Assembly (NCBI RefSeq): GCF_019801965.1
Contig: NZ_JAHVIA010000005.1
Span: forward strand, 186,001 to 250,000
Direction: 5' to 3'
Source: Salipiger bermudensis
GTDB taxonomy: Bacteria > Pseudomonadota > Alphaproteobacteria > Rhodobacterales > Rhodobacteraceae
DNA length: 64,000 nt
A model generated the notes under the pieces. It was given only the letters and a program-made list of their open reading frames with translations. It was not told the DNA's origin and did no database searches. Positions 12,562-20,439 of the stretch are shown here, piece by piece (position 1 is the stretch's first letter; every line of letters begins with the position of its first letter). Made by a program: the position numbers and the translations under genes.

Positions 12562-13158
12562 ATGGTCGTCCTGCACTACACCGCGATGGCAAGCGCCGAG
12601 GGCGCGCGCGACTGGCTCTGCAACCCGGAGGCCGGCGTCTCGGCGCATTACGTGATCGGCCGGTACGGCACCGTCTGGCAGCTGGTGCGCGAGGACATGC
12701 GCGCCTGGCACGCCGGGCTCGGCGCCTGGGGCAGCGTCGCGGAGGTGAACTCGCGCTCGATCGGCATCGAGATCGCCAATACCGGCTCCGAACCCTTCCC
12801 CGAGCCGCAGATGGCGGCGCTGGAAGACCTGCTCGCCGGAATCCTTCGGCGCTGGTCGATCGCCCCGGACCGGGTGATCGGCCATTCCGACATGACCCCG
12901 GGGCGCAAGATCGACCCGGGCCCGCGCTTCGACTGGGCCCGCCTTGCCAGGCGCGGCCTCGCCATCACTGCCCTCCCCGGCACGCCCGGCGACTTCCACG
13001 CCGACGCACACCGCTTCGGCTACCGCGTCGGTGCCGATGGCCACGACGCCCTGCTCGCCGCCTTCCGCGATCGTTTCCGCCCCGGCGCACGGGGCCCGCT
13101 CGACGACACCGACCGCAGCCTCATGGCCGGTCTTGCCGCCCGCTACCCCGCCGCCTGA
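12562..13158 (+). CDS. N-acetylmuramoyl-L-alanine amidase, AmpD-like (start uncertain)
   Basis: An amidase_2 domain with zinc ligands visible as His in VVLHYTAM, His in RAWHAG and the late pair in GHSDMTPGRKIDPGPRFDW. It cleaves the MurNAc-L-Ala bond in cell-wall fragments. No signal peptide is seen, so it is probably cytoplasmic recycling like AmpD. The first ATG at 12562 begins inside the domain. The frame upstream (12502-12561) reads LWHPSDNFGPRRDGAAPD, which looks like the conserved N-terminus. No ATG, GTG or TTG precedes it, only a CTG at 12499 that overlaps the previous stop as CTGA. The true start is therefore probably 12499. Confidence 0.85.
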   Translation: MVVLHYTAMASAEGARDWLCNPEAGVSAHYVIGRYGTVWQLVREDMRAWHAGLGAWGSVAEVNSRSIGIEIANTGSEPFPEPQMAALEDLLAGILRRWSIAPDRVIGHSDMTPGRKIDPGPRFDWARLARRGLAITALPGTPGDFHADAHRFGYRVGADGHDALLAAFRDRFRPGARGPLDDTDRSLMAGLAARYPAA

Positions 13159-13187
13159 TCCCGCGCCCTGTTCTGAAGCGCCGTGTC

Positions 13188-13299
13188 GGCGGGAGTATTT
13201 TTGACGAAGAGAAGACAGGGGCTGCGCTTCTTTGGTTCAAAAATACCTCGGGGGTGAATTGGCCGCAGGCCAAGAGGGGGCTGGCCCCCTTTACCCCCC
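13188..13299. repeat. Roseobacter-type intergenic repeat, paired inverted copies (copy 2)
   Basis: Forward module GGGAGTATTTTTGACGAAG then AGAAGACAGGGG, and facing module whose reverse complement reads CCGAGGTATTTTTGAACC then AAAGAAG. The second module carries the full GC-rich arm (AATTGGCCGCAGGCCAAG and GGGGGCTGGCCCCC). It sits between the amidase and the metallo-hydrolase and could act as a bidirectional terminator-like hairpin. Confidence 0.75.
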
Positions 13300-13349
13300 G
13301 ACATCCTGCGCTAGGCTCCGGTCGGACGCTTTCAAAAGAGGATGGATTG

Positions 13350-14042
13350 ATGAAACTCATTTGGCTTGGACATGGCAGTTTCCGCATCGAGATCGAGGAC
13401 CAGGTGCTGCTGATCGACCCCTGGGTCACCGGCAACCCGATGATGCCCGACGACCGCATCGCAGAGGCGCTCGACGGGGCCACCCAGATCCTGATGACGC
13501 ATGGCCATTTCGACCACACCAATGACGTGGTGGCGCTGTCGAAGGACAACGACCTGCCGGTTTCCGGGATCTTCGAACTGATCGGGCTTCTCGAGTCGCA
13601 GGGCGCGGTGGCGGGCCATGCCTTCAACAAGGGCGGCACCATCAGCTTCGGCGAGGTCTCCGTGAGCATGGTTCCGGCCTCGCACAGCTCGTCGATGGAG
13701 ATCGACGGCGTGTCGCGCTACACCGGCATGGAGACCGGCTTCGTCATCCGTGGCGAGGGCAAGACGATCTACTTCTCGGGCGACACCACGATCATGGCCG
13801 ACATGTCGTGGATCGGTGCCTATTACAAACCCGATATCGGAATCCTCAGCGCCGGCGGCTACTACACCATGGACATGGAAATGGCGGCCTGGGCGGCGAA
13901 GACCTATTTCGACTTCAAGACCGTGGTCCCGATGCATTACCGCACCTTCCCGGCGCTCGAGCAATCCGCAGAGACGCTCGCCGCCGGCCTGCCCGGCGTG
14001 CAGGTCATCGAGCCGCAGGTGCTCGAGGCGATCGAACTCTGA
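13350..14042 (+). CDS. UPF0173-type metal-dependent hydrolase (metallo-beta-lactamase fold)
   Basis: A 230-residue protein beginning MKLIWLGHGSFRIE. The zinc motif THGHFDHTND corresponds to HxHxDH; further ligands are likely His in PASHSS, Asp in FSGDTT and His in PMHYRTFP. This is the YtkL/UPF0173 group, single-domain cytoplasmic hydrolases of unsettled substrate. AGAGGA precedes the ATG. Downstream spacing to the next gene is about 70 bp, so cotranscription is possible but not shown. Confidence 0.9.
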   Translation: MKLIWLGHGSFRIEIEDQVLLIDPWVTGNPMMPDDRIAEALDGATQILMTHGHFDHTNDVVALSKDNDLPVSGIFELIGLLESQGAVAGHAFNKGGTISFGEVSVSMVPASHSSSMEIDGVSRYTGMETGFVIRGEGKTIYFSGDTTIMADMSWIGAYYKPDIGILSAGGYYTMDMEMAAWAAKTYFDFKTVVPMHYRTFPALEQSAETLAAGLPGVQVIEPQVLEAIEL

Positions 14043-14113
14043 TCGCGGCCGCTTCCCGGCGCGCCCCGCCCCGCCTATAGTGCAGGCAAAACAGGTGGGG
14101 TGCGCGCAGCGGC

Positions 14114-15124
14114 ATGACAGGCAAGGACGAAAGCGAGGGCACGGGCCCGGTCAACGTGATGATCGTGGGCCAGGCCGGACGGCTGCAATACGAGGCCCTT
14201 CTCTTCGCGCTTTCCTTCGCGCTCACCACGCCGGCGCGCCACGCGACGCTGCATGTCGCCGAGCCGCAGCCGGGCGATCTCTGGCCGCTCGACCCGCGCA
14301 TCGACGACCCCGAGCTGCGCGCCCTGCTCGAGGCCCATGGCGCCCGGATCCTGCCCTTCGAGAGCCGGCATTTCGGCGCCGCCTATCCCTATGGCAACAA
14401 GATCGAGGCGCTGCTGGCGCTGCCCGAGGGCGAACCCTTCGTGTTCTTCGACAGCGACACGCTGATGCTCGACGACCTGGCGCGGGTGCCGTTCGACTTC
14501 TCACGCCCCAGCGCCTCGCTTCGCCGCGAGGGCACCTGGCCGCAGATCGAGCTCTACGGGCCGGGCTACAGCGAGACCTGGAAGGCGCTCTACGATCGCT
14601 TCGGGCTCGATTTCGAGAGCTCGCTCGACCTCGGCTGGCCCGACGAGTACTGGCAGCGCCATCTCTACTTCAACGCCGGGTTCTTCTTCGGCCCCTGCCC
14701 GCGCCGCTTCGGCCAGCGCTTCCTCGATTACGCGCTCGAGATCCGCGATGATCCACCGCCCGAGCTGGTCTGCCAGAGCCTCGACCCCTGGCTCGACCAG
14801 GTGGCGCTGCCGCTGGTGATCCACGCGTTCGGCGGCGGCCGCGACACGCTGCCGGACGGGCTGATCGACGGCACGGTGAGCTGCCACTACCGCACCCTGC
14901 CGCTGCTCTATGCCCGCGAGAGCGACACGGTGGTGGACTGGCTCGAGGAGATCGCGGCCCCGAACCGGGTCAAGCGCATCCTCAAGCAATATGAGCCGAT
15001 GCGGCGCATGGTCTACCAGGGCCGCGGCCGCAAGGCCCGGGCGCTCTTTGATCGCGAGAACCTGCCCCGGCGCGAGCAAGGCTTTCGCAACCGGCTGAAA
15101 CGGGAAGGCTTCTGGATGCGCTGA
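14114..15124 (+). CDS. Putative glycosyltransferase-like protein
   Basis: A 336-residue soluble protein with no signal. The N-terminal strand NVMIVGQAGRLQYEALLFA and the later FVFFDSDTLMLDD resemble the nucleotide-sugar-binding fold and DxD metal motif of GT-A glycosyltransferases (GT8-like); DxD is residues 116-118 approximately. The C-terminal third is basic. No acceptor or pathway is suggested by the neighbours. The family assignment rests on the DxD context and fold-like order only. Confidence 0.55.
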   Translation: MTGKDESEGTGPVNVMIVGQAGRLQYEALLFALSFALTTPARHATLHVAEPQPGDLWPLDPRIDDPELRALLEAHGARILPFESRHFGAAYPYGNKIEALLALPEGEPFVFFDSDTLMLDDLARVPFDFSRPSASLRREGTWPQIELYGPGYSETWKALYDRFGLDFESSLDLGWPDEYWQRHLYFNAGFFFGPCPRRFGQRFLDYALEIRDDPPPELVCQSLDPWLDQVALPLVIHAFGGGRDTLPDGLIDGTVSCHYRTLPLLYARESDTVVDWLEEIAAPNRVKRILKQYEPMRRMVYQGRGRKARALFDRENLPRREQGFRNRLKREGFWMR

Positions 15125-15211
15125 GGCGGCGTGTCGGCTGGGCGGCGTCGGGCGGAGGCTCTCTGGTGGAGGCCGCGCCTCAGGGCTGGCGGAGGCGCGT
15201 TTGAGAGCGTC

Positions 15212-15290
15212 CGGGGGGGGGCCAGCCCCCTCTTGGCGCTCTGTGCGCCAATTCACCCCCGAGGTATTTGTCGAACCAGAGAAGACAGAG
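15212..15290 (+). repeat. Roseobacter-type intergenic repeat (copy 3)
   Basis: GC-rich hairpin arms (GGGGGGCCAGCCCCC, then TTGGCGCTCTGTGCGCCAA) are followed by CACCCCCGAGGTATTTG and TCGAACCAGAGAAGACAG. It is about 120 bp upstream of the metY start, forward relative to it. Confidence 0.75.
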
Positions 15291-15408
15291 GGCGGCGCGG
15301 GTGGAGGGGCGTCGCGCGGGTCGATTTCGAAGGAACGGCGCCGTGGATATTGTGGGGCGCCCTGCAATGGCCTACGCCTATGGGCGAGGGTTCATAAGGG
15401 AGGATTTC

Positions 15409-16686
15409 ATGACACACGGCTTCGACACGCTGCAGGTGCACGCGGGCGCCCGGCCCGACCCGGCCACCGGGGCGCGGCAGACACCGATCTACCAGACCAC
15501 CGCCTATGTCTTCCGCGACGCCGACCACGCCGCGGCGCTCTTCAACCTGCAGGAGGTGGGCTACATCTATTCGCGCCTCACCAACCCGACGGTTGCCGCC
15601 CTGCAGGAACGGGTCGCGACGCTCGAGGGCGGCGCCGGGGCGGTGTGCTGCTCCTCGGGCCACGCGGCGCAGATCATGGCGCTCTTCCCGCTGATGGGTC
15701 CGGGGCTGAATATCGTTGCTTCCACAAGGGCTTATGGCGGAACGATCACGCAGTTCAGCCAGACCATCAAGCGCTTCGGCTGGTCGTGCAAATTCGTCGA
15801 TTTCGATGATCTCGGCGCCGTCGAGGCAGCCATAGACGACAACACCCGCGCGGTGTTCTGCGAGAGCATCGCCAATCCCGGCGGCTACATCACCGATCTC
15901 GACGCCATCGCCGCCATCGCCGACAAGGCCGGGCTGCCGCTGATCGTCGACAACACCTCGGCGACGCCCTATCTCTGCCGTCCGATCGAGCACGGCGCCA
16001 CGCTGGTGGTGCATTCGCTGACCAAGTACCTGACCGGCAACGGCACGGTGACCGGCGGCGCGGTCGTCGACTCGGGGCGTTTCGACTGGTCTGCCTCGGG
16101 CAAGTTCCCCTCGCTCTCGGATCCCGAGCCGGCCTATCATGGGCTCAAGTTCCACGAGACCTTCGGTTCGCTCGCCTTCACCTTCCACTCCATCGCCGTC
16201 GGCCTGCGCGATCTTGGCATGACGATGAACCCGCAGGGCGCGCATTACACGCTGATGGGCATCGAGACCCTGAGCCTGCGGATGCAGAAGCACGTGGAAA
16301 ACGCCATGCGCGTGGCCTCCTGGCTCGAGAACCACCCGGCGGTGGAGCGCGTCACCTATGCCGGACTGCCCTCCTCGCCCTACAATGACCGGGTTGCCAA
16401 GATCTGCCCCAACGGCGCCGGCGGACTGTTCACCATCGCGCTGAAGGGCGGCTACGAGAGCTGCATCAAGTTCGTCGACGCGCTGCAGATCTTCAGCCAC
16501 GTGGCCAATCTTGGCGATGCCCGCAGCCTGGTGATCCACTCCGCCTCGACCACCCACCGCCAGCTCAGCGAGGAGCAGCAGATCGCCGCCGGGGCTGCGC
16601 CGAACGTGGTGCGGATCTCGATCGGCATCGAGGATCCCGAGGACCTGATCGCTGATCTCGAGCAGGCGCTGGCACAGGCCGGATGA
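15409..16686 (+). CDS. metY: O-acetylhomoserine aminocarboxypropyltransferase (sulfhydrylase) MetY-type
   Basis: A 425-residue Cys/Met-metabolism PLP enzyme. It shows the N-terminal FDTLQVHAGARPDPATGARQ of the O-acetylhomoserine sulfhydrylase group and the PLP lysine in VVHSLTKYLTGNGTVTGG, the usual SxTKY context. It makes homocysteine (or methionine/cysteine analogues) from O-acetylhomoserine and sulfide, upstream of MetH. ATG 15409 has an excellent AAGGGAGGA; the longer open frame upstream crosses a repeat and is rejected. A clear terminator follows. No SAM riboswitch recognised in the leader. Confidence 0.92.
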   Translation: MTHGFDTLQVHAGARPDPATGARQTPIYQTTAYVFRDADHAAALFNLQEVGYIYSRLTNPTVAALQERVATLEGGAGAVCCSSGHAAQIMALFPLMGPGLNIVASTRAYGGTITQFSQTIKRFGWSCKFVDFDDLGAVEAAIDDNTRAVFCESIANPGGYITDLDAIAAIADKAGLPLIVDNTSATPYLCRPIEHGATLVVHSLTKYLTGNGTVTGGAVVDSGRFDWSASGKFPSLSDPEPAYHGLKFHETFGSLAFTFHSIAVGLRDLGMTMNPQGAHYTLMGIETLSLRMQKHVENAMRVASWLENHPAVERVTYAGLPSSPYNDRVAKICPNGAGGLFTIALKGGYESCIKFVDALQIFSHVANLGDARSLVIHSASTTHRQLSEEQQIAAGAAPNVVRISIGIEDPEDLIADLEQALAQAG

Positions 16687-16717
16687 GCCGGCCCGGCCTG
16701 CAAGGAGCCGACTTTGT

Positions 16718-16743
16718 GGGGGGCGCCGCGGCGCCCCCTTAAT
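16718..16743 (+). terminator. Rho-independent terminator after metY
   Basis: Perfect 9-bp stem GGGGGCGCC / GGCGCCCCC with a two-base loop (16719-16738), followed by TTAAT. It sits between the convergent metY and SIMPL genes; the T-run is short. Confidence 0.7.
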
Positions 16744-16753
16744 CGTCTTGGAC

Positions 16754-17440
16754 CTACTCGGCGATCTCGAACACCATGGTGACGCGGGCGCCGACCGTGG
16801 TTTCGCCCGCGGCGACCGGCGCGGAGGCAACCCGCGCCTCCATCATCGGCATCGGCGGCGCGTAGCCACCGCCCGATTCCGAGATCGACAGCACCGGCCC
16901 CAGCGTGACGCCGGCCGCCTCGGCCAGCACCCGCGCCCGCTCCATCGCGTCGGCCACCGCGTCGCGCCGCGCGGCTTCGGTCACCGGGTCGGGATCCTGC
17001 AGGCCGAAGCTCAGCCCCGAGAGCCGGTTGGCGCCATCCTCGGTCACCGCGCCCAGCACCGCGCCGAGCTGGTCGAGATCGCGCACCCGTACGGTCAGCC
17101 GGTTCGATGCCTCGTAGCCGGTGATCTCGCGCGCGCGCTCGGAATCGTAGTTGCTCCAGATCGGCTGGAGCCCGACATCCGAGGTCTGCCGGTCGCGCGC
17201 GGCGATGCCCATCGCGTCGAGCCGGGCGAGAATCGCTGCCGCGACCTCGGAGGCCTCGTTCATCGCGGTGCCGGGATCGGCATTTTCGACGCTGACACCG
17301 AGGCTCACGGTGGCCATGTCGGGCACGGCGACGGCTTCCCCCTCGCCGGTGACGGTCAGTTTCAGCGCGCTGTCCTGCGCGAAGGCGGCGCCGGCCGACA
17401 GCAAGAGCGTGCAGGCGGTGACAAGGGCGAGACGACGCAT
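16754..17440 (-). CDS. Periplasmic SIMPL-domain (DUF541) protein
   Basis: A 228-residue protein with a clean signal peptide (MRRLALVTACTLLLSAGAAF then AQD), so exported. The mature part is a SIMPL/DUF541 domain: LTVTGEGEAVAVPDMATVS at its start, SNRLTVRVRDLDQLG in the middle and VGARVTMVFEI at the end. E. coli YggE is a well-known member linked to oxidative stress, though its biochemical role is unclear. Start ATG 17438-17440 with AGGAGG upstream; longer open frame upstream lacks a signal. Convergent with metY, divergent from the next gene. Confidence 0.88.
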   Translation of the reverse strand: MRRLALVTACTLLLSAGAAFAQDSALKLTVTGEGEAVAVPDMATVSLGVSVENADPGTAMNEASEVAAAILARLDAMGIAARDRQTSDVGLQPIWSNYDSERAREITGYEASNRLTVRVRDLDQLGAVLGAVTEDGANRLSGLSFGLQDPDPVTEAARRDAVADAMERARVLAEAAGVTLGPVLSISESGGGYAPPMPMMEARVASAPVAAGETTVGARVTMVFEIAE

Positions 17441-17522
17441 GGGATCCTCCTCGGGATTGGTAAAGATATCGTCAACATCGGGCTCCGGGCGGCGTGTCGC
17501 AAGGCTCTGCGTTGCAAGCTTT

Positions 17523-17550
17523 CTTCCGCTCGGCGGAAGGCTGCTATACT
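17523..17550 (+). promoter_or_regulatory. Palindrome and -10-like element upstream of the 917-residue gene
   Basis: CTTCCGC-TCG-GCGGAAG (17523-17539) is a perfect 7-bp inverted repeat followed six bases later by TATACT (17545-17550), a good -10 hexamer. The palindrome occupies the spacer/-35 region, as an operator would. The regulator is unknown. Confidence 0.4.
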
Positions 17551-17607
17551 CTGTCATCGCGGGGCAGCAGACTCCCATCAACAGCCGAGCAGTGGTAGAC
17601 ACCGGAC

Positions 17608-20361
17608 ATGGTACCGAATTTCGCGCTTTCCCTGTCCTTCGACGGCATCGCTCTTCTCAGGCGGTCGGTCTCGGGCTGGATGCAGATCGAGCAGCTGGCC
17701 TTCGAGGACGCGGCGCTCGAGACAAAGCTCACCGCCCTGCGCGAGCGCGCCGAGGCGCTTGCCGCCGATGGCGCGCAGGTGCTGCTGGTGTTGCCGAACG
17801 AGCAGATCCGCTATCTCGACCTTGCCGACCCCGGCGGTGACGATGACGCCGGCGCAAACGCCGTGCGCGCCGCGCTCGACGGTGCCACGCCCTACGCGGT
17901 CGACGAGCTGAGCTATGACTGGTCGCGGCGCGATGACCGGCTGCTGGCAGCCGCCGTCGCGCAGGAGACGCTCGACGAGGCCGAGAGCTTCGTGCGGGCG
18001 CATGGCTTCGTGCCGGTGGCCTTCACCGCCATCCCCGGCGACGAGGCGTTCGAGGGGGCCGTCTCCTTCGGCGCGGCATCGGGCTGGACCGGCGCGGCGC
18101 CGGAGCGGCTCAAGACCCCGATCAAGGTCGTCCCGGCAACGGCAGAAGCGCCTTGGGCTGGCGCCGCGCGGCGGCCGCAGCCTGCGCCCGAGTCAGAGGC
18201 CGATGGAGCTGCCGACGTGGCCGAGCTTGTCGCGACGCCGCCGGTGGCGACGGATATCGATGCGGAGGAGACTCCGGCAGAGGCAGAGCCTCAGCAGGCG
18301 CAGCCCGAAGCGGCAATTTCGGCGGAGGCGGAGCCTGAGCCCATGCCTGCGAGCGCTTCCTCCGAGGCGAATGAGGTGCCTGCCGATCGAGCCGAGACCG
18401 AGGCCGACGCGCCGCAGGAGGAGACCGCCAGCTTCGGCGGCGGCACGTTCGGCCCCGGTGGCGGGGCAAGAACGCCCGTCGAGGCGCCGCCCCTGCCCGA
18501 GCCGCGCAGCACGGTGCCGGTCGCGCCGGCGGCGCCCGGACCGGCACAAAGACCCGGCGCGCCGAGCTTCTCGAGCATACGGGCCAGCCGCGAAGCCCCG
18601 TCCCCTGCGGCGGCCCCGTCGCTGACCGCCGCTGCCGACGGCGGCCCCGGCCGCACCCCGCAACTGCGCGCTGAGGCCGCGCCCGACAGCGCGGCAAAAG
18701 CCCCCGGAAAGAAGGCGCCCACCGCGGGAGGAACGGCCTCCAAGCCCCTGCGGAAGAATAAGAAAGCGGCGGCTGCACCGGCACCGGAGCCGGCCGATCC
18801 CGGCCCGGCCGCCCCCCGCAAGGATGCGCTGCAGGTCGCCGCCATGCGCCGCAACGCCGGCACCGATCCGGGGCCTGCGACGGCACAGCTCGCCGCCGCA
18901 GCTGCGGTCGATCCGGAAGAGGAACGCCGGCGGATGACCGTCTTCGGCGCACGCGGCCAGGAGATCGGCGGCAAGCCGCGCTTCCTCGGCCTCATGCTGA
19001 CGGCGGCGCTTCTGCTGTTCCTCGCCGCGGTCGCCGCCTGGGCGTCGGTCTTCCTCGACGAGGGCATCTCGGGCCTGTTCCGCCGCGACGCCGCGCCGAC
19101 CACCATCGCGGAGACCCTGCCCGAGGGCGAGGCGGCAGAGGAGCTTGCCGATGCGGAGCCGGAGATCGGGCCCGAGGCGGTTCTCGACACCGCTGCGCTC
19201 ACGCCCGCCCCCGCGCCGGAAGCCCCCGAGGCGGAGACTGCGCCGGAGATAGAGGCCGCGCCTGCGCCCGTGACGATCGACGAGACCGCCGCGCCGGAGC
19301 CGGCCCTGCCCTCGGCGGAGCCGCTCTCGCCCGACGAGGCCGCCACCCGCTACGCCGCGACCGGCATCTGGCAGGCCGCGCCGACGGCGCCACGCATGCC
19401 CGGTGGCAGCGATGTCGACGATCTCTACATCTCCTCTGTCGACCCGGCGGTGGGACAGTTCGACGCCATCGCCCTGCCCGCGGCGCCGGGCCTCAACGAC
19501 GATATCGCGCTCGAACCGATGCGCTTGCCGCCCGGCCCCGACGAGCGCTTCGACCTCGATCCGCGCGGGCTGGTCCGGGCCACTCCCGAGGGCGCGATCT
19601 CGCCCGACGGGCATCGCGTCTTCACCGGCCCGCCGCCGCAGCGCCCGCCGCTGCGCGAGGCCGCCGAGGACGCCCCGGAGGCCGGAGAGGCCGAGACGCC
19701 GCAGGACAGCGCAGCCCTTGCCGCCGCCGACGCGCTGCGCGCGGTGCGTCCGCAGGATCGGCCGGAAGACCTGATCGAACAGACCGAGCGCGCGAGCCTT
19801 GGCGGTATCTCGCGCTCCGAGCTCGCCGACATGCGCCCGGTGCTGCGCCCCGAGAGCGTCAGCGTCCAGGCCGAGGCGGCCCGCGAGACGCTGGTCGCGC
19901 CGGTGTCCGAGGACATCGCGACAGCGGTGGAGGAGGCGCTCGAGGCGCCCGAAGTGCCGAGCGGCACCGCGCAGGCAGTGGCCAGCTCGCTCGAGCCGCA
20001 GACCCGCCCCGGCAACATGTCGAGCCTGGTGCAGCAGGCGGCGCGCCGCGCGCCGCAGCAGACCCAGACCGCCACAGCAGCGCCGGTGCGCGTGCAGCCC
20101 GGCCCGCGCGTGCCACAGAATGCCAACGTGGCCCGCGAGGCGACCACCGCGAACCAGATCAATCTGCGTGACATGAACCTGATCGGCGTCTTCGGCAGCG
20201 CCTCGAACCGGCGTGCGCTGGTGCGGCTGTCGAACGGGCGGCTGCAGAACGTCAAGGTCGGTGACCGTCTCGATGGCGGCCGCGTGGCCGCGATCGGCGA
20301 GGACGAGCTGCGGCTCACCAAGAGCGGGCGCAACATCGTCTTGCGGATGCCGCGCGGCTGA
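17608..20361 (+). CDS. Large single-pass membrane protein with a C-terminal PilP/GspC-like domain
   Basis: A 917-residue protein. Residues 1-165 are globular, beginning MVPNFALSLSFDGIALLRRS, loosely resembling GspL/PilM-type N-terminal domains. Residues 170-450 are Ala/Pro/Glu-rich and disordered, a basic stretch precedes a single membrane segment at about 457-482, and another acidic, Pro-rich linker reaches residue 840. The last 67 residues (LRDMNLIGVFGSASNRRALV, then VKVGDRLDGGRVAAIG) have the pattern of the PilP/GspC homology region. This suggests a trans-envelope connector, but no pilus or type II secretion gene is nearby. Such proteins are often misnamed IF-2 because of composition. Function unknown. 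Confidence 0.8.
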   Translation: MVPNFALSLSFDGIALLRRSVSGWMQIEQLAFEDAALETKLTALRERAEALAADGAQVLLVLPNEQIRYLDLADPGGDDDAGANAVRAALDGATPYAVDELSYDWSRRDDRLLAAAVAQETLDEAESFVRAHGFVPVAFTAIPGDEAFEGAVSFGAASGWTGAAPERLKTPIKVVPATAEAPWAGAARRPQPAPESEADGAADVAELVATPPVATDIDAEETPAEAEPQQAQPEAAISAEAEPEPMPASASSEANEVPADRAETEADAPQEETASFGGGTFGPGGGARTPVEAPPLPEPRSTVPVAPAAPGPAQRPGAPSFSSIRASREAPSPAAAPSLTAAADGGPGRTPQLRAEAAPDSAAKAPGKKAPTAGGTASKPLRKNKKAAAAPAPEPADPGPAAPRKDALQVAAMRRNAGTDPGPATAQLAAAAAVDPEEERRRMTVFGARGQEIGGKPRFLGLMLTAALLLFLAAVAAWASVFLDEGISGLFRRDAAPTTIAETLPEGEAAEELADAEPEIGPEAVLDTAALTPAPAPEAPEAETAPEIEAAPAPVTIDETAAPEPALPSAEPLSPDEAATRYAATGIWQAAPTAPRMPGGSDVDDLYISSVDPAVGQFDAIALPAAPGLNDDIALEPMRLPPGPDERFDLDPRGLVRATPEGAISPDGHRVFTGPPPQRPPLREAAEDAPEAGEAETPQDSAALAAADALRAVRPQDRPEDLIEQTERASLGGISRSELADMRPVLRPESVSVQAEAARETLVAPVSEDIATAVEEALEAPEVPSGTAQAVASSLEPQTRPGNMSSLVQQAARRAPQQTQTATAAPVRVQPGPRVPQNANVAREATTANQINLRDMNLIGVFGSASNRRALVRLSNGRLQNVKVGDRLDGGRVAAIGEDELRLTKSGRNIVLRMPRG

Positions 20362-20364
20362 GGC

Positions 20365-20385
20365 CCGGGCGGTCATTCCGCCCGC
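20365..20385. terminator. Possible bidirectional hairpin between convergent genes
   Basis: CGGGCGG-TCATT-CCGCCCG (20366-20384) lies in the 78-bp gap between the convergent 917-residue gene and the helicase gene. No strong T-run follows on either strand, so termination is only likely, not clear. Confidence 0.45.
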
Positions 20386-20439
20386 GGCAAACCCTGTTTC
20401 ATTTCCGGGAGATGCGCCGCGATCTTCGCAGCGCAGGCC

